Shown here: positions 1-7,800 of the stretch, piece after piece
Layout of the letters: each line of letters starts with the position of its first letter
How positions within the stretch are numbered: the first letter of the stretch is position 1
Notes under the pieces: generated by a model
Databases searched by the model: none
What the model saw: only the letters and a program-made list of their open reading frames with translations
What the model was told of the DNA's origin: nothing
NCBI GenBank assembly: GCA_023396345.1
Contig: JAEWWO010000379.1
Location: 1-13,084, forward strand
Length of the DNA stretch: 13,084 nt
From: Bacteroidota bacterium
GTDB lineage: Bacteria > Bacteroidota > Bacteroidia > Chitinophagales > Chitinophagaceae
Reading direction: 5' to 3'
Made by a program: the position numbers and the translations under genes

Positions 1-1
1 A

Positions 2-1570
2 ACCACTACTGTATATCATACAGCCAATGGAAATGTAGTAAAACAAATATATGCGCAGCCTCTTATAGAAACTTTGCCACAGGGATTTATGTCTGTCCAC
101 AAGGGAAAAAGAAATATAGGATGGAGATCGGATAAGTCCTCAACGCTTTACTGGGTGCAGGCTTTAGACGACGGAGATCCTGCTAAAGAAGTTGCTTATC
201 GTGATGAGTTGTTCTCTTCAGATTATCCATTTACAGCTGAAAAACCGCTTGCAAAAACTATCAACAGATATTCACGTGTAATCTGGGGAAATGATGACGC
301 AGCCATACTTTCAGACAACTGGTTCAATACAAGAAATACAAAAACCTACTTATTTAATCCGTCTACAGGAAATACAGAAAAAATATTTGACAGAAATTAT
401 CAGGATGTATACAGCGATCCGGGAAGTTTTAATACAGAAAAAAATCAGTATGATAAATATGTTCTGAATGTAAAAGATAATAAAGTTTTATTGCTGGGTT
501 CGGGCTATACAAAAGACGGTCAGTATCCGTTTATTGATGAATATAATCTGCAATCGAAACAAACAAAAAGATTGTATCAGTCGTCCTCTAAAGATAAAGC
601 GGAAAATTTATCGATGATTCTTGATAGAGATAAAGGAACTGTTTTGGTAAGTCTTCAATCGCCAACAGAATATCCTAATTACTACATCAGAAACATAAAA
701 AATAATTCTCTTACAAAAGTTACAGATTTTGATAATCCTTTTAAGAGCCTTGGCAACGTTAAGAAAGAACTAATTAAATATAAACGTGCCGACGGTCTTG
801 ATTTGACAGGAACTTTATATTTACCCGAAGGTTATGATGGCAAGGAAAAATTACCGCTGGTGATGTGGGCTTATCCGCAGGAATATAAAGATATGTCTAC
901 CGCCGGACAGAACACAACCAATCCTAATAATTTTATTTTTCCTTATTACGGTTCGCCCATATACTGGGCAACGAGGGGTTACGCAATACTGGATAATGCA
1001 GCGTTTCCGATAGTGGGTGAGGGCGATAAACAGCCAAATGACAGCTTTGTAGAACAACTTATAGCAAATGCAAAAGCTGCTATAGATGCGCTGGACAGCA
1101 GAGGTATAATCGACAGAAAAAGAGTAGCCGTTGGCGGACATTCTTACGGAGCATTTATGACGGCTAACTTGCTTACACATTCCGATTTGTTCGCTGCGGG
1201 TATTGCCAGAAGCGGTGCTTACAACAGAACCCTTACGCCGTTTGGCTTTCAGAGCGAAGAAAGAAATTACTGGGATGCTCCTCAGGTGTACAACACCATG
1301 TCGCCTTTTCAGAATGCGCATAAAATGAAAACTCCCATGTTGCTGATACATGGTAATGATGATAACAATTCCGGAACTTTTACTATGCAGAGTGAAAGAT
1401 ACTTTAGCGCCTTAAAAGGATTAGGAGCTCCTGCACGATTGGTATTGTTACCAAAGGAAAGTCATGGATATGCTGCAAAAGAATCTATACTTCATGTGTT
1501 GTGGGAACAGGATCAATGGTTGGAACAACATGTAAAGAACAAAAAAGACACTGCACAAAAATCAGAGTAA
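2..1570 (+). CDS. S9-family serine peptidase (prolyl oligopeptidase type), 5'-truncated
   Basis: The reading frame is open from the first bases of the window, so the true start and any signal peptide lie upstream. A TTG at 74 is in frame but lies inside the conserved region and is not a credible start. Counting from that TTG as residue 1, roughly residues 1-230 look like the end of the N-terminal beta-propeller, with the Trp-Arg-x-Asp-Lys and Leu-Tyr-Trp-Val pattern of the glutamyl-endopeptidase-like S9 subgroup. Residues from about 235 onward form the alpha/beta-hydrolase catalytic domain. The triad is visible: nucleophile Ser357 in GGHSYG, Asp430 in HGNDD, and His464 in KESHG. Family members are usually 700-900 residues and exported in Bacteroidota. 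They cut oligopeptides, probably for nutrition. Substrate specificity cannot be read from the sequence. The gene is followed by a 90-bp gap holding the promoter of the next gene. The family assignment is firm; the subgroup is less certain. Confidence 0.93.
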   Translation, partial: TTTVYHTANGNVVKQIYAQPLIETLPQGFMSVHKGKRNIGWRSDKSSTLYWVQALDDGDPAKEVAYRDELFSSDYPFTAEKPLAKTINRYSRVIWGNDDAAILSDNWFNTRNTKTYLFNPSTGNTEKIFDRNYQDVYSDPGSFNTEKNQYDKYVLNVKDNKVLLLGSGYTKDGQYPFIDEYNLQSKQTKRLYQSSSKDKAENLSMILDRDKGTVLVSLQSPTEYPNYYIRNIKNNSLTKVTDFDNPFKSLGNVKKELIKYKRADGLDLTGTLYLPEGYDGKEKLPLVMWAYPQEYKDMSTAGQNTTNPNNFIFPYYGSPIYWATRGYAILDNAAFPIVGEGDKQPNDSFVEQLIANAKAAIDALDSRGIIDRKRVAVGGHSYGAFMTANLLTHSDLFAAGIARSGAYNRTLTPFGFQSEERNYWDAPQVYNTMSPFQNAHKMKTPMLLIHGNDDNNSGTFTMQSERYFSALKGLGAPARLVLLPKESHGYAAKESILHVLWEQDQWLEQHVKNKKDTAQKSE

Positions 1571-1603
1571 AAGCATATTATTTTTTTATGCAAACGATTA
1601 TTC

Positions 1604-1634
1604 TTGAGAATGTAAATTTAAAAGCAGAACTTTG
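1604..1634 (+). promoter_or_regulatory. Bacteroidota-type promoter for the TRIC-family gene
   Basis: A TTG at 1604-1606 (-33 type box) is followed by 20 bp and then GAACTTTG at 1627-1634, which matches the TAnnTTTG -7 consensus except for its first base. The spacing fits that known for Bacteroidota primary-sigma promoters. The start codon follows 26 bp later, leaving a leader of about 20 nt. Called from consensus and spacing only. Confidence 0.5.
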
Positions 1635-1660
1635 CGCCCGTTAATAAAACAAGGTAATAA

Positions 1661-2263
1661 ATGGAGACCTTAGATATAGTAATTTATTGCGGTATTTTTA
1701 TTTTTGCTATTGTAGGAACGTTAAAAGCACAGGCGCACCACTTCGATATTTTTGGTGCTATAGTGCTTGCATTTGTTACAGCCTACGGAGGTGGTACAAT
1801 ACGTGATGTGATAATGGGCGCCATTCCTATCAACTGGATGAATGATAACCTTGCAATGACCTTAGTAATTGCGGCTGTGTTGATTGTGTCCATCGTACGT
1901 ATCAATTTCAACAGACTGAAAAGGTTTATATTTTTTACAGATGCTGTAGGGCTGGGATTGTTTACCGTAGCCGGTATTGACCGTAGTGCACTATACGGGG
2001 CCAATGATTTATATGCATTATTTATGGGTGTGGTAACAGCAACTTTCGGAGGATTACTTGCAGATATGCTTTGCGGAAATGTACCCGCTCTTTTGCGTAA
2101 AGGAGAATTGTATGCCACTGCTTCGGGAATTGGCGGTGCAGTGTACATTGCAGGAAAATATATGGCATTAGATGCCACGCTGAATATTCTGATTTGCGTA
2201 TTGCTGGTTGTTGCATTAAGGGTTATATCTAAATGGAAAAGATTAATGCTTCCTGAAGCATAA
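1661..2263 (+). CDS. TRIC / UPF0126 family membrane protein (putative cation channel or glycine transporter)
   Basis: This 200-residue, very hydrophobic protein has about seven membrane segments (roughly residues 4-23, 29-46, 63-81, 88-106, 115-134, 150-166 and 170-190), arranged as two related three-helix repeats plus a last helix. The first repeat carries the family signature GGGTIRD at 43-49, followed by Pro56. The second carries FGGLLAD at 129-135, then Pro142 and an Arg-Lys-Gly-Glu-Leu-Tyr-Ala-Thr-Ala stretch, both typical of UPF0126. Bacterial TRIC members have been shown to form trimeric monovalent cation channels, and at least one relative was reported as a glycine transporter, so the substrate is left open. 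In the second repeat the usual GGxxRD arginine is replaced by alanine (residue 134). The ATG start is preceded by a purine-rich AAGG about 6 nt upstream and a plausible promoter. The gene converges on murF-alr with 15 bp between stop codons and no clear terminator. Confidence 0.88.
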   Translation: METLDIVIYCGIFIFAIVGTLKAQAHHFDIFGAIVLAFVTAYGGGTIRDVIMGAIPINWMNDNLAMTLVIAAVLIVSIVRINFNRLKRFIFFTDAVGLGLFTVAGIDRSALYGANDLYALFMGVVTATFGGLLADMLCGNVPALLRKGELYATASGIGGAVYIAGKYMALDATLNILICVLLVVALRVISKWKRLMLPEA

Positions 2264-2278
2264 CCACAGTACCATTTT

Positions 2279-4732
2279 TTACTCTTCTGTATAAATTCTT
2301 CTTACCCGCTGACCAATTCCGGTAAGTATTTCGTAGGTATTGGTATTGCTCCACTCTGCAATTTTTTCCACAGATAGATTAGCACCAAATATTTCTACAA
2401 TATCGTCCTCGTGTACATCTTCAATATCAGTAATGTCAATCATCGTCATATCCATACATACAATTCCTACAACAGGAGCTAATTTCCCTTTTAGGTAAAC
2501 AGCCCCGTTGCCATTACTCAATATTCTTTTAAAACCATCGGCATAACCTACACGGATAGTGGCAATAACGGAATCTTTTGTAAGTAATCCTTTTCGGTTG
2601 TAACCTACGGTTTCTCCGACTTTCAGATGTTTTATCTGTGCTATTGTTGTTTTAAAGGAAATAGCAGGTTGCAATTCATAACCCTTGCTTTCGGAAGCAT
2701 CTAAACCATATAATCCAATGCCTAAACGCACCATATCAAGTTGCAGTTTCGGATGCCTGAGGATGCCCGCAGAATTGGAAATATGTTTCAGAAATGTATA
2801 ATTTAATTCACTTTCAAGTGAAGAGCAGCATCTTTCAAAAAGGGTTGCCTGCTGCTGTGTAAAACTGTCCTCCGTTTTATCTTCACTGGCTACCAGATGA
2901 CTGAAAACAGATTTCACATGTAAAGTATTTTCACTTTTTAAATTACGAGCAAGTTCCGGCATATCATTCTTTTCAAATCCCAGTCTGTGCATACCCGTGT
3001 CAATTTTTATATGAACCGGATAATCTTGTAATCCTTCTTGCTGAATATACGCGGTAAATTGTTTCAGAATATTGAAGGAGAAAATTTCGGGCTCCAGTCC
3101 GTAAGCTACAATTTTTCCGAAAGAGCTTTCATCCACATTCATGACCATAATGGGTAATTGGATACCCGCCTCCTTCAACTCAACGGCTTCATCGGTGTAT
3201 GCTACCGTGAGATAATCTACCTTATGAAATTGTAGTAAACTCGCTATTTCCAGACTTCCGCTGCCATATCCAAAGGCTTTTACCATTGCCATAAGTTTTG
3301 TGGCAGGCAGCAATTGTTTTCTGTATTCTTTTAAGTTGTGTATAATAGCAGAAAGATTTACTTCGAGAAAAGTATTATGGATTTTTTGTTGGAGTAAAGG
3401 AATAATATTTTCAAATAAAAACTTTCTTGCTCCTTTTATCAGCACTGTTTTATTTCTGAAATCAAGCGTATTAAAATGATTGATAAACTCCTGCGTATTA
3501 TTGTAAAATACTACGGAAGAAAAATAGTTCTGGACTACATCTTTATATTTGTTCCACTCTGTACCTATCGCAATCAGTTGCTCAATATTTTTGTTTTTGA
3601 GCATGTGAACAGCTTTTTTATAAGTCTCTTCATCTACTCCCGGAATGTCAGATATAATAATACTTTTACTGTTTGGTTGTGTAGTCAGAAAATCAAGCGC
3701 AATGTCAAGCGACTTTAAGTCAAGGCTGTAACTGTCATTGATAAACGTAGAACCATTGATGCCCGGTAAAACCTGTAAACGCATTTCTAAAGACTGTAAT
3801 TTATTCACTCGTTGTTGAATTGTTTCTGTATCTATTTGAAAATACAGAAATACAGCAATGCAAATAAGAGAATTGTGCAAGCTAGCAGCGTCAGTAAATG
3901 GAATTGTAATTACTATTTCCTTTTGGTTATAAATGAATGTGATTACTGTATTCTTTTTTGATACAGTACTTTCTTTTATAAACAATGTACAGTGTCGTTC
4001 AAAACCAATAGAGAATATTTCTGCGGAAATAAGCTTAGGTAAATTTTCTCTGATTAATTCATCATTATAAAAAGCAAAAACTGTTTTGACATTTTTAAAC
4101 AACAATAATTTTTCCTGCAATTTCTCTTTATTGTCTATGAAATTTTTCCCGTGTGCTTCACCTATGTTTGTAAGGATGCCAATGTCGGGATGTATGATAT
4201 CAGCAAGAGAGTGCATTTCATTTTTTTCAGAAATGCCTGCTTCAAAAATAGCCAGATTATTCTTATCGTCCATCTCCCAAACACTAAGCGGAACACCAAT
4301 TTGAGAGTTGTAACTTCTTGGACTTCTTACTATTTTATAGTCTTCGTTCAACAGTTGAAATAGCCATTCTTTTACGATAGTTTTTCCGTTGCTGCCCGTA
4401 ATACCTATAACAGGATAAGTAAATTTTTTTCTGTGTTCTGCACTCAAAACCTGTAATGCACGAAGTGTATCAGATACAAAAAAGAAGTTAGCTTCAGGAA
4501 ATTTTGTAACATTCAATTTCTCATTCACAACAAAATTTCGCACACCCTGGTCATAAACTTCATCTATAAAAATATGTCCGTCTCTGTTTGCTGTTTTTAA
4601 GGCAAAAAAAAGTGTTTCTTCTGCAAATGATATCCTTCTGCTGTCTACTGCCAAATGTTTTATATTTGCATTGTTGTTTTGCAGAAGAGCGTTACAATTA
4701 AGTATATTTTTTATTTCAACCGCTGTATACAT
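2279..4732 (-). CDS. murF/alr: Bifunctional UDP-MurNAc-tripeptide:D-Ala-D-Ala ligase / alanine racemase (MurF-Alr fusion)
   Basis: This 817-residue cytoplasmic protein joins two cell-wall enzymes. The N-terminal part (about 1-450) is a Mur ligase: ATP loop ITGSNGKT with Lys117 and Thr118, then NSQIGVPLSVW, EAGIS, TNIGEAH and, in the central domain, NDSYSLD. MurF adds D-Ala-D-Ala to UDP-MurNAc-tripeptide using ATP. The C-terminal part (about 455-817) is a fold-type III PLP racemase that makes D-Ala from L-Ala. Lys485 in MVKAFGYGSG is the residue that binds PLP, Tyr730 in RVGYADGF is the second catalytic base, and SNSAGIL, VRLGIGLYG and VCMDMTMID are also present. Such fusions are well known in Bacteroidota. 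The Ddl ligase that works between the two steps is not in the window. AAGGA lies directly against the ATG. The gene starts 77 bp after the macroglobulin gene, with a hairpin and promoter-like box between them, so it is probably transcribed on its own. Both domains appear complete. Confidence 0.97.
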   Translation of the reverse strand: MYTAVEIKNILNCNALLQNNNANIKHLAVDSRRISFAEETLFFALKTANRDGHIFIDEVYDQGVRNFVVNEKLNVTKFPEANFFFVSDTLRALQVLSAEHRKKFTYPVIGITGSNGKTIVKEWLFQLLNEDYKIVRSPRSYNSQIGVPLSVWEMDDKNNLAIFEAGISEKNEMHSLADIIHPDIGILTNIGEAHGKNFIDNKEKLQEKLLLFKNVKTVFAFYNDELIRENLPKLISAEIFSIGFERHCTLFIKESTVSKKNTVITFIYNQKEIVITIPFTDAASLHNSLICIAVFLYFQIDTETIQQRVNKLQSLEMRLQVLPGINGSTFINDSYSLDLKSLDIALDFLTTQPNSKSIIISDIPGVDEETYKKAVHMLKNKNIEQLIAIGTEWNKYKDVVQNYFSSVVFYNNTQEFINHFNTLDFRNKTVLIKGARKFLFENIIPLLQQKIHNTFLEVNLSAIIHNLKEYRKQLLPATKLMAMVKAFGYGSGSLEIASLLQFHKVDYLTVAYTDEAVELKEAGIQLPIMVMNVDESSFGKIVAYGLEPEIFSFNILKQFTAYIQQEGLQDYPVHIKIDTGMHRLGFEKNDMPELARNLKSENTLHVKSVFSHLVASEDKTEDSFTQQQATLFERCCSSLESELNYTFLKHISNSAGILRHPKLQLDMVRLGIGLYGLDASESKGYELQPAISFKTTIAQIKHLKVGETVGYNRKGLLTKDSVIATIRVGYADGFKRILSNGNGAVYLKGKLAPVVGIVCMDMTMIDITDIEDVHEDDIVEIFGANLSVEKIAEWSNTNTYEILTGIGQRVRRIYTEE

Positions 4733-4754
4733 TCCTTATAAGTTATAAAAATAA

Positions 4755-4784
4755 CAATGCAAATGTACTGATACATTTGCATTG
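4755..4784 (-). terminator. Perfect 13-bp hairpin after the macroglobulin gene (likely intrinsic terminator)
   Basis: The arms 4755-4767 and 4772-4784 are perfect reverse complements around the 4-nt loop CTGA. On the - strand the hairpin begins 25 nt after the macroglobulin stop codon and is followed by TTATTTTT, as expected for an intrinsic terminator in that direction. The stem is A/T-rich with only a few G-C pairs. There is no T tract on the + strand side, so termination should act on - strand transcripts only. The same bases contain a promoter-like box for murF-alr, described separately. Confidence 0.65.
4760..4767 (-). promoter_or_regulatory. Putative -7 box (TACATTTG) for murF-alr
   Basis: Read on the - strand, 4767 to 4760 spells TACATTTG, a full match to the Bacteroidota -7 consensus TAnnTTTG, 27 nt before the murF-alr start codon. 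At the usual 20-bp spacing the -33 position reads ATTT rather than TTTG, so the upstream box is weak. The box lies inside one arm of the terminator-like palindrome. Confidence 0.45.
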
Positions 4785-4809
4785 AGAAATCATAAATTAT
4801 GCAGAGAAA

Positions 4810-7800
4810 TTATTTCACCTTAATTCTTATGCCTTCGCTGTGGCTGGTAAATTCAGGGGCATACATACATTGTATACTCGCAACACCTACGCTGAAATCG
4901 CCTGTGTGCGTGATGTGTACAGGATATTCAAAAACATAAGTACCTTTTGGTAAAAAGTCTATAAAGAAATTTGTAGACGCATCTTTAGTAGCTTCGTAAT
5001 AACCTAATCCGTCCTGCCACTTGTATCTGCTGATAACGTTTACTGGTTCCATAGCAGAGGCGCGCATATCTTTCAGGTGCAGATATTCCATATCTCTGTC
5101 AGATTTTAAAACCACACGGATAATTACTTTGTCTCCTACTTTTAGTTGTTCGCCCTGATTTACCGGATTGAGTTTTTTACCTTGTGGTGTATTGCTTTCT
5201 GTAAACAATTGTTTGGTTAAGGAAAGTGGCGTAGCAGCTGAAGTAACCTTATCCATTTCTTCAATATATTGCCAGTAAACACTTCCATACGCCGGCGTGC
5301 GGTCATAACTATTGTGTTGTGCAGATGTAGCTGTAACGCTGATGTTGCCCATGTCTTTCGTTACTTTATCACCATTTATTTTTTCTTTTATATAATCAGT
5401 TCCTGCCTGTCCTCCCTGAGTGGTGAATTGTATTTGATTGCCAAGATTTATTTTAACTGTTTTATTTACATTCAGCAGATTATTAACAGAAATAAGTGCG
5501 TAACTGGCATCAGCCGTAGCTTTTGTTGTTTTCCAGTTGTTCGTTTGTTTGTTTCGGATTAACCAGTTTTGCATTCCGTTTACAGAATTTTTTAAAGTAG
5601 TATTGTTTTCTTTCTCCGCTATTTCATTGGTGATTTCTATCATCAGCGCCTGATGCTCTATTGGCGCCTGATGCCAGTAATATCCATACGACATATCTTT
5701 CCAGTAAGTACCTGCAACTTTGTCTTCAACTGCATTTTCAAGCAATGATTTAAGTACGGTATTTTGTGCAAATTCTTTATCCGTTGCCCGATACAATGTA
5801 GAAGTAATCATTCCTTTGCTGTAAGAACTTTTATTTTTCCAATACTTTTTAACCTGTCCGTAATAATATTTTTCTGCTTCCGTTTTTGGTAAGGCATTAA
5901 AATAACTGTTTGCAAAAAGATAATGAATCTGCGTAACACCTGTGTGATCGTTGAGAAGTTCGGCAGCTTTTACATCTCTTTTCAGCTTGGTATAATCATT
6001 CGTCAGTTCCTGACTCAAATAGCTGCGAGCCTTGCCGGCAATAGCATTCAGCATGTTCTTACTTTGCTGAGGTACAGCATTTAATTTTAGTAGTCTACCA
6101 ATACCCGTAACAATGTATTGTGTAATATATCTGTCCGCTCTGCCGCCTTTAAACCAGGCAAATGAGCCATTGCTCAATTGCATTTGTTGAAGCTTGGTCA
6201 GCGTTGATTCTAATTGGCTGCTCATTTTTGCCATATCGAATAGTAAGGCAATATTTCTTTTTTGTTCTGCTTCATTCTCTGCATCCAATACCCAAGGTGT
6301 TTCTTCCAGAAGCACTTGTTTTAATTCTTCATTTTTTTGCAAATTGCTCATTAAGGCAGTGCTGTCTTTGAGCCATTGATTAAAAATATTTTTTATACGC
6401 GGATGTTGATTTACAATATGTGTAGCCAAAGCATTTGCATAGAATTTACTAAAGGTCTGTTCGCTGCATTCGTAGGGATATTCCATCAGATAAGGTAATG
6501 CCTGCACGGCATACCAAACCGGATTGGCAGTAAACTCTACTGTTAAGCCTTGTGTCTGCAAAGTATTGCTGTTGTTGTTTTTCAGCTTATCAAATGTAAA
6601 GTTTGCGGTAGTATCTCCCTGAATGAACATTGGTAATGCCTCTGTTACAAATATTTTATTCGTAAGCATGGGAATGGTGTGTTGTTCACCATCACTGAAG
6701 TTTTCACTTGCACCACTCACTTTAATAGTTAACGGATTCATTGCTGTAGATGGAATTACCAGCGGAAACTTAACATTGGTGCTTTGTCCGGCATTTACAG
6801 TAAAGCCTGTGGCAAACAATTGTTGCCAGCTGATTGTTTCTCCTGTTATGGCATCTTCTAACGAAATAGTAGTATTTCCGTTTAATACCTTGTCGCTAAG
6901 GTTGCTGATTTTTACACTTAAATCAAGCGTATCGCCTGCTCGCAAAAATCTTGGCATATTGGGTTGTACCATTAGTTTCTTTTGCGTAACAGCAAACCGT
7001 TCGCTATATGCGTATTGCAATGCAGTGTTGTAGGCAAAGTTCATCCACTTCCATTTAGTCATGGCATCTGGCATGGTAAATTCTACCGTGTATAAACCAT
7101 CTTTATCGGCATACACATGCGGCATAAAGAAAGCCGTTTCATTGAAGTTGCTGCGAAGAGGAACCTGTGTGTTTGTGGGCGTTTGGTTTTGTGAAACCGT
7201 TACAGAATCTGTAGTTGCTTGAGCATCCTCTGCATTTGGAGCAGGCATTGGGACACCGGCCATATAACCTTTACTTCTCGCAGCCGATGATTCCGCCACA
7301 GCCATATCTGCCACAGCCATAGTTCTTACTCCGCCTATTATTTGATTCGTAATACCTATAAATTCCCGGGTGTAATTATTTTCAAAAATAAATCTGCTGT
7401 AAATTTTTTCTTTACCCATCATAATTTCAGGCTCAAGGTAATTTTCAAAACCTCCTTTTTGCATAAATTGTTGGTAATCGGTATTCCAGTTGTTATAAGG
7501 AACCGAGCGATATTCATTGAAAAGAGGATTCCAGTTGTGTGCTCTTAATTCATCAAGCGATGCATCATACATGGCAGTGAGTAGTTCAGCTGCTGCATTC
7601 TTGCCTGTATTATCCGTAATTTTCACTTGCCATTTTTCTTTAGCTCCGGGTTCGGTTTTATCTCTGAAAGTAGCATATTCGATATTCAGTTTTTTGGATG
7701 GATCCATTACCATTATGGTATTGTCAGTTGTGTACAATCGGTTATGTTTGATAAAACCATAAGCATATTTTGTAGGATTAAGATCATTGATAGTTGTAGT

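Noticed and set aside
851..1351. Open frame of 166 codons on the - strand inside the S9 peptidase gene
   Set aside because: It overlaps the catalytic domain, whose triad and motifs are intact on the + strand; the antisense product resembles no known protein.
1573..1591. Inverted repeat GCATA / TATGC after the S9 peptidase stop as a terminator
   Set aside because: The stem is only 5 bp with a 9-nt loop and the T run lies inside the loop rather than after the stem, so it is not convincing.
2264..2278. Shared bidirectional terminator between the converging TRIC-family and murF-alr genes
   Set aside because: The 15-bp gap and the flanking codons show no inverted repeat that would form a convincing hairpin.
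4772..4779. TACATTTG on the + strand as a promoter firing antisense into the macroglobulin gene
   Set aside because: It arises from the palindrome's symmetry. The -33 position on that strand is A-rich without TTG, and no + strand gene follows.
6623..7033. Open frame of 136 codons on the + strand, opposite the macroglobulin gene (and several shorter ones at 5269-5562, 7342-7887, 9004-9207, 9671-9904)
   Set aside because: They lie wholly inside a well-supported gene on the other strand, lack recognisable domains, have cysteine- and serine-rich composition typical of antisense reading, and have no promoter or spacing that suggests use.
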